Shown: one piece after another, positions 1 to 10,037 of the stretch
Numbering within the stretch: position 1 is the first letter of the stretch
Layout of the letters: each line of letters starts with the position of its first letter
Assembly (NCBI RefSeq): GCF_900112825.1
Contig: NZ_FONE01000003.1
Coordinates: 1 to 64,000, forward strand
Direction of reading: 5' to 3'
Length of the DNA stretch: 64,000 nt
DNA from: Nitrosomonas sp. Nm166
GTDB lineage: Bacteria > Pseudomonadota > Gammaproteobacteria > Burkholderiales > Nitrosomonadaceae
Program-made: the position numbers and the translations under genes
The notes under the pieces: model-generated
Database searches by the model: none
Told to the model about the DNA's origin: nothing
What the model saw: only the letters and a program-made list of their open reading frames with translations

Positions 1-316
1 GCGCCCAAAGCGGCTAATCAGAAAACAGCTCAAGGGCACCAGCGTTACCTTGCAACAGCTCAACAAAGCGATTGTAACTCACCAACCCTGGAAAAGAAGG
101 TCGCTCATGCCTCAATACCTGATTCAGGTAATAGTACTTAAACGTCCGGTAGCCCGACAGATGAAATCCCACCACGATCGTCATGATTTCACCAAGACAC
201 AGCTCCCCTCGCCGCCAACGCAGCTTCAGCGAGGATTCCAGCAAGTGCTGCTCCCCACATGACTCAAATCCTTTACAAAAGTCGTCAATTGCACAAAAAA
301 TCGCTATAGTATCCAT
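1..316 (-). pseudogene. IS982-family transposase, N-terminal fragment
   Basis: Reading the minus strand from 316, about 100 residues match the N-terminal part of IS982-type transposases, including the opening MDTIAIFCAIDDFCK and the block GEIMTIVVGFHLSGYRTFKYYY. A TAG stop at 14-16 follows LELFSD. The same frame continues to the window edge (PLWA), so the gene seems to carry a nonsense mutation, although the rest lies outside the window. The DDE catalytic residues lie further downstream in this family and are not visible. It is probably a dead or partial insertion sequence. No terminal inverted repeat was recognised in the non-coding stretch 317-608. Confidence 0.7.
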
Positions 317-608
317 CGGAATCTGACTCCTCCAGTGATGAAGCTCTTTCTCATAATCGTTTCATCGTAAGGAATTCGGATTCCTGTTACAGCTTTTCTT
401 ATGTCGAACTCACGTTATTTAGGGATAGCGTTTGGAGTGATAATTTCGCTTCTAGCTCCCAGGTACTGAGTTTCCCAAGCTGCGCGCCATGCGGGCGGCA
501 GCGATGATTTTACTGTGATTGTACTCACGCCTGATTATGAAAATTCCTATGTTGTGTGAGTTGCTCTCGATCTCATGAATCACTTATTTCGTCAAAATTG
601 TCAATCGA

Positions 609-2189
609 TCACTTCAGCGTAGTGAGTCGTAATCTCAGAGCGTTTCCAATGACACTGACCGAAGAAAGTGACATCGCGGCAGCGGCGATAATCGGAGACA
701 GCAGCGTGCCGAAGAATGGGTAGAGAATACCTGCTGCCACCGGTACTCCGGCAGCGTTGTAAATAAACGCAAAAAACAAGTTTTGCCGGATGTTGCGCAT
801 GGTTGCCATGGACAGCTTACGGGCGCGAACGATGCCGATCAGGTCGCCTTTGAGGAGTGTGATGCTGGCGCTTTCCATGGCAACATCCGTGCCGGTTCCC
901 ATGGCGATGCCCACATCAGCCGCTGCCAGTGCCGGCGCATCGTTGGTGCCGTCGCCGGCCATCGCAACAATTCGTCCCGCTTCGCGCAGCTTTTTGACAA
1001 TTTTGCCTTTGTTCTCGGGAAGAATTTCTGCTTCGACTTCCTCGATCGCTAATTTCTTGGCCACAGCCTCGGCGGTGCGGCGGTTATCGCCGGTTAACAT
1101 GACAATATGAATGCCCTGTTGCTGCAGCGCCCTGATAGCCGCCGCTGTTGTCGCCTTGATCGGGTCGACTATTGCCAAAAGACCGGCAGCCTTACCGTCC
1201 ACGGCAATAAAGATGACCGTGGCGCCATCTGCACGCAATGCATCGGCCTGTGTGGTGAGTGACGAAATATCGACGGCATGTTCTTGCATCAGCACTATAT
1301 TTCCAAGTAACACAGTTTGCTCTTTTATTTTTCCGGTGACGCCTTTACCACTTGGTGCGTCAAATCCATCTGCCGTGGACAGGTCGAGCGATTTTTCTTT
1401 CGCTGCAGTGACAATGGCGTGTGCCAAAGGATGTTCGCTGCTTTGTTCCAGCGAGGCAGCCAGAGACAAAAGCGCGTATTCGGTAAGTCCTTCTGTCGTA
1501 ACAATATTGGTTACTGTCGGTTTGCCTTCAGTGAGTGTTCCGGTTTTATCAATGACCAGCGTATCGATTTTTTCCATACGCTCCAGCGCCTCAGCATTTT
1601 TAATGAGTACGCCAACTTGGGCACCCTTACCGACACCGACCATGATCGACATGGGCGTGGCCAGTCCCAGCGCGCAGGGGCAGGCGATGATCAGAACACT
1701 GACCGCGGCAATGAGCGCATAGCTGAACGCAGGTACAGGCCCATAGATGGCCCAGACTATGAAGGCCAATAGCGCAATGAGGATCACCGCAGGCACAAAC
1801 CAGGAAGCAACGGTATCGGCTAGCCTTTGAATCGGGGCGCGGCTGCGTTGCGCTTCGGCAACCATGTAAACAATTTGCGCGAGCATCGTATCCTTGCCTA
1901 CGTGCTCGGCTTTCATCACAAAACTGCCGGTCTGATTCATCGTGCCGCCGATCACTTTGCTGTCCGGTTCTTTTTTCACTGGCATGGATTCACCAGTCAC
2001 CATCGATTCGTCCACTGCGCTGCGCCCTTCGACGACAATGCCATCCACAGGCACTTTTTCACCCGGCCGAACACGCAGCAGATCACCTATATGGATATGT
2101 TCCAGTGGCACATCTTCTTCTCCACCGTTTGTGTTAATCCGGCGGGCTGTTTTGGGTGCCAGATCGAGCAGGGCGCGGATTGCGCCACC
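609..2189 (-). pseudogene. copA: Copper-translocating P-type ATPase, 3' part only
   Basis: This encodes the catalytic and C-terminal part of a P1B-type heavy-metal ATPase, which exports Cu(I) across the inner membrane. Visible motifs are the actuator-domain TGES, the metal-binding [10 protein letters not shown] in a membrane helix, the phosphorylation site [17 protein letters not shown] and [10 protein letters not shown]. The N-terminal heavy-metal domain and the first membrane helices are missing. The homology begins near 2189 with a block reading [17 protein letters not shown], in the same frame as the intact downstream part, and no good start lies in front of it. A GTG at 2109-2111 would give a 500-residue product. 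The remaining frame is open to the TGA at 609-611, so the truncation looks recent. Loss of the first helices makes transport unlikely. Confidence 0.85.
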
Positions 2190-2305
2190 TCAAAGCTTTT
2201 GCCAGAACCCGGTAATGTCATCACACTTGGACCGGATAGTATGTGTACACATGCGGTCAGTAGGCAAGCGATCAGTAAAATGGAGAAATTTCTTATCGTT
2301 AACAT
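2190..2305 (-). pseudogene. Glycine-zipper lipoprotein, 5' fragment fused to copA remnant
   Basis: The first 35-40 residues read as a lipoprotein signal (IRNFSILLIACLLTAC, lipobox LLTAC) followed by [16 protein letters not shown]. That pattern is typical of the start of YMGG-like glycine-zipper outer-membrane lipoproteins, where it is followed by an FDQFRADD-like block. Here similarity stops at about 2190 and copA sequence begins in another frame. Translation would run on out of frame to a TAG at 2087-2089. The gene starts 16 bases after the stop of the His/Gly-repeat gene and probably shared its transcript. The family recognition comes from memory of the motif, not from a search. Confidence 0.6.
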
Positions 2306-2321
2306 GTTTTATCTCTTTGTA

Positions 2322-2759
<438 letters not shown>

Positions 2760-2795
2760 ACGAACTCCATCAAAATCAATTTTTAACTCATCCAA

Positions 2796-3259
2796 TCATT
2801 GGACAATACTGATGATTTAAAATTTATCGCTTGCGAAAGTTGTTATTTTAAAGCTGAACGAAAGCTGAGCATTGAACGCACTGCATGCGCTATCAAAGCC
2901 GTTTAGTTCTCTCGGCAGCTCTGAACAGGATTCGTTGGGTTGTTACAGGCATGCAGCGGCATTCATTCATTCAGATTTTCGTTATTTGTTACCTGGATTA
3001 GTAGCTAGGCGTTCTTTTTTCTTCCTTTAGTACGTGCGGTATAGCGGCTTTCGGATAGTAGAACATGGACCGCAGCGTTAAAAAGGCAGCGATATAAGCC
3101 ATGTGCCGATTTTCTGTGGATTGAAGTGTTTACTGACATTCTTATGATAAAGCAGCAAAGGTATTGCGATCATTTGTGAGGTGGTTTTGATTTTACCCCA
3201 GGAAAGATACCGCAACACTTTTCGATTGACCGATTTGCGCCATCAACTCGCGCAATACC
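2796..3259. other. Non-coding or eroded stretch
   Basis: No convincing gene is visible here. The stretch lies between the His/Gly-repeat gene and an IS91-type remnant. Short open frames exist on both strands but none has a recognisable domain or good ribosome binding site. It could hold further decayed mobile DNA. Confidence 0.5.
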
Positions 3260-3375
3260 GAAACGGTGATCTCGCGCCAAACGCGAAGCTTCGTTCTGAG
3301 ATTATTCCCGGCAGCAAGAAAAACAAAAGGAATGTATCCGATACGAATGACGCTGTGCCGCATTCCTCGGCTTAC
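3260..3375 (+). pseudogene. IS91-family transposase remnant (C-terminal segment)
   Basis: The plus frame reads LAPNAKLRSEIIPGSKKNK, which matches the well-conserved 'GVLAPNAKLRxxIVP' segment of IS91-type (Y2 rolling-circle) transposases. The residues before it (RYRNTFRLTDLRHQL) and after it do not fit the family, so only a short core is left. No intact catalytic domain is present. A second remnant of the same protein region lies at 5482-5628 on the same strand, on the other side of the FG-GAP/RTX gene. Confidence 0.5.
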
Positions 3376-3813
3376 CTGCCCGCGCACTGCCACGATCATC
3401 TGCGCAAGTCTTTGATACTTTCGACCTATCTGAATCGTAATTCGGATTTTTCAGCTCTCTTCCTGATTGAGCTGATCTCTCCGCCTGGCCGTCTTTCGCG
3501 TGCATAGCGAAAAATGACCCAAAACCAACACTTTTTACTGCTGGCTAGACAAGAATTTTGTGAATTTCGGATTAGTATTAGTTATAGGTCAGATTGACGA
3601 TCAAATCTTTCCCAGGTGTATTCAGCTCGGGTGAAAAAGTGTGTTTATCTTTGACCCCAGGATAGAATTCGGGAAGCCGCTGTCTTAAATTAGGCCTGTT
3701 TCTAAATCATGAGGGCGATATTGTATTGCGAGAGAGGAATAATTCCGATTTCGCTATATGAAATAAGTAGCTTCTAAGCATTAAAGATGGGCTAAGTCGA
3801 GGAGATTAATAGT
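3376..3813. other. Intergenic stretch ahead of the FG-GAP/RTX gene
   Basis: No gene is supported here. The last bases provide the ribosome binding site GAGGAG, ending about 11 bases before the ATG at 3814. A promoter is expected in the AT-rich part at about 3700-3790 but no box is clear enough to call. Confidence 0.4.
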
Positions 3814-5475
3814 ATGGCACTTACCGATCAACAACAGACTTCAATCCTTCAACTTACTCAAGCAATGTTCAATGCCACTCCCGGTGCAATTCATCTGGAG
3901 GCTCTCCGTGCCCAAATGGCAGCTGGGAAATCTTTGGCTGATCTGGCACAATCTTTGTCTGGCAGCGATCTTTTTTTTGGCAGAAATTATTCTGCCAATC
4001 TTACACCTAGTCAGTTTGCTGTTGCCTTTGTAGATGATTTGGTAAGTAATCGTGCATCTACCGATGATAAAACTTGGGCAATCAACTATATCATTAGCAA
4101 AATGGCTGCCGGAGCTACACAAGCCGAATTGATTGCAGAGCTGGCGCAAACTCTTTCTGCTGTTCCTGCTTCAGACCCCCATTGGGGAGAAGCCGCAACG
4201 CACTACAACATCAGCATTGCGACAAAAATTGTAGATAATCTGGTGGATAATTCAGTAGCAGAGGCCAACAAAGCTTTTGCAGTGGACTATATCGTTGCTC
4301 AAATAGCTGCCGGACAGACTTTCGGTGTCATGGTCGAACAGGCAATAACTGCGCTGGACAGCGTGGATCACGCTGATCCTGTTTGGGGTGATGCGGCGGC
4401 GTTGTTTGATAATCGCATTGAAGTCTCCAGATATTACTCTATAGATAAGGCAGGTACTGCCACAGACTTGGCAATCCTGCAAAATATCTTGGCAGGAATC
4501 AGCGCAGATGTTACTACGGTTGTTATTGCCAAGGCTGCGATTGATATTTCTGTCATCAACCTATCCAGTCTCGATGGCAGCAATGGTTTTCGCTTGGATG
4601 GAGCGGCAGCGAATGATTATTCAGGTTTTTCGGTCAGCGGCGCCGGGGACATCAATGGCGACGGCTTTGCTGATTTGTTGGTCGGTGCTGAAGGAGCTGA
4701 TCCGAACGGTAGCTACTCTGGCTCCAGTTACGTGGTTTTTGGCAAGGCTGCGGGATTTACTGCCACACTGAATCTATCCAGTCTCGATGGCAGCAATGGT
4801 TTCCGCGTGAATGGGACGGCCGCGGATGATTTGTCGGGTTATTCAGTCAGCGGTGCAGGAGACTTCAACGGCGACGGCTTTGCTGATTTGATTATCAGTG
4901 CCCCCTATGCCGACCCGAGCGGCAGTTCTTCTGGCTCCAGTTACGTGGTATTTGGCAATAACTTCACCGCTGCGGTGACCTTTCTCGGCAGAACCGAGAA
5001 TGATAGTTTTGTTGCTGGTACCTCATTGGCGGAGCGCTTTGTGGCCGGCAATGGCAACGACACGATGGTCGGTGGTGGCGGAGCGGATGTATTTTATGGT
5101 GGTGCGGGCAGCGACACTATCGAGGTAGCCGATCTTGGCTTTCAGTTAGTGGATGGCGGCCCTGGTGATGACACACTAGCTTTGACTGGCAACAGCTTGA
5201 ATCTGGATCTAGCCGGTGTGCGCGGCAGAATCAGTGATATTGAAACAATCAACTTGACCGGTAGCGGTAACAATACGTTGACTGTAAACGCATTGGATTT
5301 GCTGAATCTGTCGGATACCAGAAATACCTTGAAAGTGAATGGCAATGCGGAGAATAGCATTGTTGGATTGAGTCACGGCTGGACGGATGGCGGTGTTAAT
5401 GGCGGCTACCACACCTACATCCAGGGGGCGGCGGTGCTGCTGGTTGGCGTTCATGTGACGACGGATTTTGCCTAA
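3814..5475 (+). CDS. FG-GAP/RTX calcium-binding protein, probable type I secretion substrate
   Basis: A 553-residue protein with no N-terminal signal peptide. Residues 1 to about 240 are helical, built of repeated units with words such as AVAFVDDLVSN, KIVDNLVDNSV and DPxWGxAAxxF, as in the N-termini of other secreted proteins of this bacterial group. Two FG-GAP repeats follow (LSSLDGSNGFR... DINGDGFADLLVGA...GSSYVVFGK), each with a DxNxDG calcium loop. Then comes an RTX-type block (GNGNDTMVGGGGADVFYGG) and a conserved C-terminal part ending LLVGVHVTTDFA. RTX repeats and the lack of a signal peptide point to type I secretion; no exporter genes are nearby. Two FG-GAP units cannot close a seven-bladed propeller, unlike the relative at 49093-51084. 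IS91 remnants lie on both sides. Confidence 0.85.
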   Translation: MALTDQQQTSILQLTQAMFNATPGAIHLEALRAQMAAGKSLADLAQSLSGSDLFFGRNYSANLTPSQFAVAFVDDLVSNRASTDDKTWAINYIISKMAAGATQAELIAELAQTLSAVPASDPHWGEAATHYNISIATKIVDNLVDNSVAEANKAFAVDYIVAQIAAGQTFGVMVEQAITALDSVDHADPVWGDAAALFDNRIEVSRYYSIDKAGTATDLAILQNILAGISADVTTVVIAKAAIDISVINLSSLDGSNGFRLDGAAANDYSGFSVSGAGDINGDGFADLLVGAEGADPNGSYSGSSYVVFGKAAGFTATLNLSSLDGSNGFRVNGTAADDLSGYSVSGAGDFNGDGFADLIISAPYADPSGSSSGSSYVVFGNNFTAAVTFLGRTENDSFVAGTSLAERFVAGNGNDTMVGGGGADVFYGGAGSDTIEVADLGFQLVDGGPGDDTLALTGNSLNLDLAGVRGRISDIETINLTGSGNNTLTVNALDLLNLSDTRNTLKVNGNAENSIVGLSHGWTDGGVNGGYHTYIQGAAVLLVGVHVTTDFA

Positions 5476-5481
5476 GGGGCT

Positions 5482-5628
5482 CCGCTTATCGGGATGGTAC
5501 GACCCATCGTCCTGTCGCCACTGGAATTCATGCAACGGCTGGTTGCGCTGGTTCCCTGGCCAAGGCTCAACCTTATTCGTTATCATGGCGTGCTCGCGCT
5601 AAACGCGAAGCAGTTTGGAAGCGTATTA
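5482..5628 (+). pseudogene. IS91-family transposase remnant (internal segment)
   Basis: Right after the FG-GAP/RTX stop, the plus frame reads VLSPLEFMQRLVALVPWPRL, then NLIRYHGVLALNAK. This is the conserved segment of IS91-type transposases usually seen as LEFMQRLAALVPRPRLHLIRFHGVLAPNAK. No start codon or catalytic part is present and the similarity ends near 5600. In the parent protein this segment sits just ahead of the piece found at 3260-3375, with a small overlap at NAK, so the two remnants are in swapped order around the FG-GAP/RTX gene. Confidence 0.65.
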
Positions 5629-5672
5629 ACGATTACCTGACGCGCTGAGGGTAGCTGAATGCAGATTTATAT

Positions 5673-6833
5673 TTACTCACCGGGTTGCAGTCTAATAGGT
5701 ACTTCGATGGTTTCACCTTTCCGCAGCACAGTAATCTTGATGGTATCGCCCACTTTGTAGCCATCAATGCGTGCGAGTAATTTTTCTACTGAATCGATGG
5801 ACTTACCCTCAACGGCAATGATGATGTCGTTAGCGACCACGTTTCCTTCTGATGTGATCGTCGCACCTTGAAGGCCGGCTTCCTCTGCCGCTGATCCGGG
5901 ACTGATGCTCAATATCACGACGCCGGTTATTTTCAAGCGCTCAGTCAAACGGTTATTAAGTTTTTCGTCAACCGTAATACCTACCGCCGGACGAATATAT
6001 TTGCCGCGACTGATCAGTTGCGGAACGACGCGATTGACGGTATCGACCGGTACAGAAAATCCTATCCCGGCACTGACACCGCTGGGGCTGTAAATGGCGG
6101 TATTGATGCCGATCAATCGGCCTGCCGAATCCAGCAATGGACCGCCGGAATTGCCCGGGTTGATGGCCGCATCGGTTTGGATCAGATTATTGATGATGCG
6201 TCCGTCACTGCTTGGCAGTGACCGATCCAGTGCTGAAACAATACCGGTGGTCAGTGTCCAGTCAAGACCGAAAGGATTGCCGATGGCAAATACTTTCTGT
6301 CCGACCTTGAGATCGTAACTGCTGCCTAGAGGAACCGGCGTGGGCCGCTGGAAGCCGGTACTTATTTTCAGCACGGCAATATCATGCGCCGGGCTGGCGC
6401 CCACTAATGAAGCCCTATAATCGCGTCCATTTGCAAGGCGCACAGTAGCTTCACTGGCACCTTTAATGACATGGAAATTGGTAATAATATGCCCGAGATC
6501 ATCCCAGATAAAGCCTGAACCGGTGCCGCTGGGAACAGAAAAAATATTGCGTGTCCAGGCATCCATGACGCGCTGGCGGGTGGTAATGAATACGACGGAA
6601 TCGCGCGAATTTTCAAAGAGTTCAATGGTGGTTTTCTCGTCTTCAGCCAGATTGCCACGCGGTTGAACCAGCCGCGGTTCGATTTCTTCCTGCCTGTCTT
6701 TACTTGTAAAATAATCTAAGCGAAGCGCATACGGAAAGTATGGGTACAGAAAGCTGTGAAAAAACAGCGCCAGCAATATGCCAACCAGTGTGATCCAGAT
6801 CAGCCGGGATAGAAATCCATTATTATTGGGCAT
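5673..6833 (-). CDS. Membrane-anchored HtrA-type serine protease (DegS/AlgW-like)
   Basis: A 386-residue periplasmic serine endopeptidase for envelope quality control or regulated proteolysis. It has one N-terminal membrane anchor (residues 8-30), a trypsin-like domain (about 75-265) and a single PDZ domain (about 280-380). The catalytic triad is visible as His121 (TNFHVIKG), Asp151 (HDIAVLK) and Ser229 (GNSGGP). One PDZ domain plus an uncleaved anchor fits DegS/AlgW better than DegP or DegQ, which have two PDZ domains. It is the last gene of a co-directional run cbpA-cbpM-trxC-protease, 35 bases after trxC, so it probably serves a stress-response operon. No rseA/rseB partner gene is nearby, so a role in sigma-E signalling is uncertain. 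Confidence 0.9.
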   Translation of the reverse strand: MPNNNGFLSRLIWITLVGILLALFFHSFLYPYFPYALRLDYFTSKDRQEEIEPRLVQPRGNLAEDEKTTIELFENSRDSVVFITTRQRVMDAWTRNIFSVPSGTGSGFIWDDLGHIITNFHVIKGASEATVRLANGRDYRASLVGASPAHDIAVLKISTGFQRPTPVPLGSSYDLKVGQKVFAIGNPFGLDWTLTTGIVSALDRSLPSSDGRIINNLIQTDAAINPGNSGGPLLDSAGRLIGINTAIYSPSGVSAGIGFSVPVDTVNRVVPQLISRGKYIRPAVGITVDEKLNNRLTERLKITGVVILSISPGSAAEEAGLQGATITSEGNVVANDIIIAVEGKSIDSVEKLLARIDGYKVGDTIKITVLRKGETIEVPIRLQPGE

Positions 6834-6868
6834 GAATGTTTATTCCTATTTTTCTTATTTATCTTATC

Positions 6869-7300
6869 TTATTGGCTGGCTGCCTGTGCCCATCGCACCA
6901 GATCCTGTTCGCCCATAGCGCCTGATTGTCTGGCAATTTCCCGGCTCCCTTTAAACACCGCCAAGGTTGGAATACTGCGGATATTGTAACGGGCGGCTAA
7001 TCCCTGCTCATCTTCAGTGTTAATTTTAACCAGACGCATCCTGGGTTCCAAGGCAGCCGCTGCCTTGGCAAATGCGGGTGCCATCATGCGGCACGGACCG
7101 CACCATGGTGCCCAAAAGTCAACCAGCAGCGGAATATCATTGTGAGAAAGGTGCCGATTGAAATGCTGTTCTGTAAGTTCGACTGGTTGCGCAATAAATA
7201 ACGCTTGATGGCAGGCGCCACATTTGGGCGACGCAGTCAGACGGTCTGCGGGAACTCGATTGGTCGCATGGCAATGCGGGCACACAATATGTAAGGACAT
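6869..7300 (-). CDS. trxC: Thioredoxin 2 (zinc-ribbon thioredoxin)
   Basis: A 143-residue cytoplasmic thiol-disulfide reductase. The N-terminus carries a zinc ribbon (Cys7/Cys10 in CPHC, Cys27/Cys30 in CGAC), and the thioredoxin fold carries the active site WCGPC with Cys67 and Cys70. This two-part layout separates TrxC from TrxA. In Escherichia coli TrxC is zinc-binding and induced by oxidative stress. Here it sits 18 bases after cbpM and 35 bases before a periplasmic protease gene on the same strand, which supports a shared protein-damage role. Length and motifs are complete. Confidence 0.93.
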   Translation of the reverse strand: MSLHIVCPHCHATNRVPADRLTASPKCGACHQALFIAQPVELTEQHFNRHLSHNDIPLLVDFWAPWCGPCRMMAPAFAKAAAALEPRMRLVKINTEDEQGLAARYNIRSIPTLAVFKGSREIARQSGAMGEQDLVRWAQAASQ

Positions 7301-7318
7301 CAGTAGTTTTCCTTTAAA

Positions 7319-7654
7319 TTATTTGAAAACATTTTTTGCATTTTCATCTCGCTGGATTGCTTTGAGGCGGGTGCGGAGAAATTCAATTTCTTCGATCATA
7401 TCGGCAACCAGGCCAGCCAGTTCCGGATTGCATTCGAAATCTCTTTCAATTGTGATGATTCTTTTGACACGCATAAAACTGCGACTATCGAATATCCATG
7501 AGGCAGGATCGGTACTGCTTAACTCTTCATTCAGCAACAAGCCGCATTGGACGTGCTCAATGATCCATTCACGGCTGACCTGGCAGCTTTTTGCCAATTC
7601 ATCCAGATTGAGCTTGGTGTCCTCAAGTGAAATGGCATCAATTTCGTGCGACAT
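7319..7654 (-). CDS. cbpM: Chaperone modulator CbpM
   Basis: A 111-residue MerR-like helical protein of the CbpM family, the partner that inhibits the J-domain co-chaperone CbpA. Typical features are the helix-turn-helix-like start (LNLDELAKSCQVSREWIIEHVQ) and the C-terminal coiled-coil segment around EEIEFLRTRLKAIQRD. It starts three bases after the cbpA stop, the usual cbpA-cbpM arrangement, which makes the call firm despite the low conservation of this family. Confidence 0.88.
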   Translation of the reverse strand: MSHEIDAISLEDTKLNLDELAKSCQVSREWIIEHVQCGLLLNEELSSTDPASWIFDSRSFMRVKRIITIERDFECNPELAGLVADMIEEIEFLRTRLKAIQRDENAKNVFK

Positions 7655-7657
7655 GAT

Positions 7658-8611
7658 TTACACTCCAAGATTCTGGCGTGGATTGAATGCGAGTTCCCGC
7701 GCCATGGTTTGATAAAATTCACGTGCTTTGGCGGTAGTGGCAGGGGGTAATACCACTTCCAGCACCAGATACAGATCGCCGGGCGTGGCAGCAGGAATAC
7801 CGCGTCCTTTCAAACGCAGCTTACGGCCTGCTTGGGAGTTTTCCGGCACCCGCACTTCAACCAGACCATCCGGCACTGGTATTTTAATCATTGCACCCAA
7901 TGCTGCTTCCCACGGAGCAACTGGTAAAGTGGCATAGACATCCTTGTTTTCAATCCGGTAACGGCTATGAGGTTTGAAATGCACTTCCAGAAATAAATCT
8001 CCGGCTGGTTCTCCGGCATGACCTGGGCCACCCTGTCCGGCAAGCCGGATGACTTGTCCCGCATACACGCCCTTCGGGATACGGACATCGAGAGTATGTT
8101 CGGCGAGCACAGTGCGTCCATGACGGTCGAGCTTGGGCATGCGCAGTGTCAAGCCACGAGTGCTGCCATGATAGCTATCTTCCAGGTCCAGCATGATTTT
8201 GGCGTGATGATCTTCGCCCCGCATCCGGTGGGTATATCGAGCACCATCGCCCATGCCACCCATTTGTCTGCCAAATAATTCCGTAAAGAAATCACTGAAA
8301 TCCGCTGCCTGTGCACTACTAGATCCCCGTCCGCTGAATTCAAAACCCGCATCCCAACCGGGAGGTGGCTGAAAATCGCTACCAGCCTGGAATCCGCGTC
8401 CTTGTCCCAGTTGGTCATAGGCAGCGCGTTTTTCCGGATCAGAAAGCACGGTATACGCTTCATTCACTTCTTTCATTTTGTGTTCGGCGCCAGCCTCTTT
8501 TGAGACATCCGGATGATATTTGCGCGCCAGACGGCGAAAAGCTTTTTTGATTTCTTCTGCCGTGGCATCACGCGTGACGCCGAGTGTCTGGTAATAATCC
8601 TTGAATTCCAA
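7658..8611 (-). CDS. cbpA: Curved DNA-binding protein CbpA (DnaJ-type co-chaperone)
   Basis: A 317-residue DnaJ homologue that works with DnaK and also binds curved DNA. The J domain fills residues 1-70 with the HPD signature at 33-35 (KYHPDVS). A Gly/Phe-rich linker follows, then two C-terminal beta-sandwich substrate-binding domains; the DnaJ zinc-finger region is absent, as expected for CbpA. The start is a TTG at 8609-8611, supported by a strong GGGAGG site a few bases upstream; no ATG fits the conserved N-terminus [11 protein letters not shown]. It is the first gene of the unit continuing into cbpM, trxC and the protease. No heat-shock promoter could be recognised upstream. Confidence 0.93.
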   Translation of the reverse strand: MEFKDYYQTLGVTRDATAEEIKKAFRRLARKYHPDVSKEAGAEHKMKEVNEAYTVLSDPEKRAAYDQLGQGRGFQAGSDFQPPPGWDAGFEFSGRGSSSAQAADFSDFFTELFGRQMGGMGDGARYTHRMRGEDHHAKIMLDLEDSYHGSTRGLTLRMPKLDRHGRTVLAEHTLDVRIPKGVYAGQVIRLAGQGGPGHAGEPAGDLFLEVHFKPHSRYRIENKDVYATLPVAPWEAALGAMIKIPVPDGLVEVRVPENSQAGRKLRLKGRGIPAATPGDLYLVLEVVLPPATTAKAREFYQTMARELAFNPRQNLGV

Positions 8612-8764
8612 GTCAATCCTCCCTGTTTGTCACGCTGTCACATCTGCATTATTGTCGCATTAGATCAAATAGTGAAGTTTCATTATCAGCATAAAACTTT
8701 CCGCAGTTTTATGGATAAGAGGGTTCGTTTAACCAATTGATCAATTATTAGAAAATAATTGATA

Positions 8765-9931
8765 TCAAAATGGTCCTGTTATTTCAAAGGTAACACCATC
8801 CTCGATGCGCCCGCTTTTGCCACGCTGGGAGCTGAAGTACAGGCGCGAGCCGTCGGGACTGAAGGCTGGGCCGACTATTTCTGAGTGGTCATGCCCGACT
8901 ACTTGCAGCAACGGCAGCACCTTACCGGCGGTAAGAACAACAATCTGCATATCGCCATCATCCTCAGCAACCAGTAATTCGCCCGCAGCATTGGTCGTGA
9001 TATTATCAACCCCAGTCAATATCGGCCGCAGATATAAGGCAGCGTTATAAACGATGGTGAGTCGTTGCTGCTGCACATCATACGCCCAGATGCGATCATC
9101 GCCTTTGGTGGAAAAGTAAACAATACCGCCGTGATACCAGATGTCTTCCCCGCCTTTAAAGCGGGTGCTGTTGGCGATCTGTTTACGTGTCGGAATTTTG
9201 GTTGCCAGTGGGTCAGGCAAGGCATGCCAGCGCACTGTGCCGACAGAACCTTTAACGACTTCAGCCACTTCCAGAATACCATCATCCAGATCGGGGTTTC
9301 CTGCAGCATCGAATGTGCGAGCGGTATAGCGATATAAACAACCATCCGGTTCATCTTCGGTCAAGTAAAGCTGTTTGTTGCCAATATCCACGGCAACGGC
9401 TTCGTGTCTGAATAAGCCCAGGGCATTTCTGACACGCGCTGCTTTTTGTCCAAACGGATCGCATTCCCACACCTGGCCGTTTTCAGTTTCCTCACACGAT
9501 AGCCATGTTTGCCAAGGGGTATGTCCACCTGCACAGTTGCGGCTGGTATGGCGCAGAATAGGGTAAGCATCAATAATTTCTCCCTGCGCATTGAAGCGTA
9601 ATGCCCCGGCGCCGCCTGTATAGTCTACCAGTTCGCTATTAGAGACATAAATCCAGCCACCATCAGCAGCGGCAAAGACAGCGCCGCCATCAGGTGCTGC
9701 ATGCCAGTGATAGCCAAAAAGCTTTTGACCCGAGCGGGCTACGATGCGGGAAGTAAAACCTGCAGGCAAACGTACACCGTTTTGGTCGGGTGGCAGAAGC
9801 TCGCCTATTGATGCCAGTGGTAAAAGTGCGGCTTTAATGGAATTCGGTAACAAAGCATTGCCAACAAAAGTGCCCAGTCCGATAAAACCGTATTGCAATA
9901 GCTTACGTCGTTGTCTGTCAAATACTTGCAT
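8765..9931 (-). CDS. PhoX-like DUF839 protein, Tat-exported
   Basis: A 388-residue member of the PhoX/DUF839 beta-propeller family. The N-terminus RQRRKLLQYGFIGLGTFVGN looks like a twin-arginine signal, although RRKLL departs from the SRRxFLK consensus. Family words include LPAGFTSRIVARSG, YVSNSE, GGHTPWQTWLSCEET, VAEDDGD and FSPDGSRLYFSSQRG. Characterised PhoX enzymes are calcium/iron phosphatases, but many DUF839 proteins have no proven activity and this one is shorter than classical PhoX, so a phosphatase role is not shown. It stands alone, back-to-back with the small membrane-protein gene at 10038. Confidence 0.8.
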   Translation of the reverse strand: MQVFDRQRRKLLQYGFIGLGTFVGNALLPNSIKAALLPLASIGELLPPDQNGVRLPAGFTSRIVARSGQKLFGYHWHAAPDGGAVFAAADGGWIYVSNSELVDYTGGAGALRFNAQGEIIDAYPILRHTSRNCAGGHTPWQTWLSCEETENGQVWECDPFGQKAARVRNALGLFRHEAVAVDIGNKQLYLTEDEPDGCLYRYTARTFDAAGNPDLDDGILEVAEVVKGSVGTVRWHALPDPLATKIPTRKQIANSTRFKGGEDIWYHGGIVYFSTKGDDRIWAYDVQQQRLTIVYNAALYLRPILTGVDNITTNAAGELLVAEDDGDMQIVVLTAGKVLPLLQVVGHDHSEIVGPAFSPDGSRLYFSSQRGKSGRIEDGVTFEITGPF

Positions 9932-10037
9932 TTAAAATATCACCTCAATGAGCAATAAAATGGGTTTCCGTTTTGCAGTTAAAGATAGTTTACAATGTTG
10001 TGCTGTTGAATGACCATTAGAACGGAAGTGCATTGCA

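Noticed and set aside
3181-3507. Overlapping frames on both strands read as a whole gene
   Set aside because: Only a short IS91-like core is recognisable; the rest has no family and no good start.
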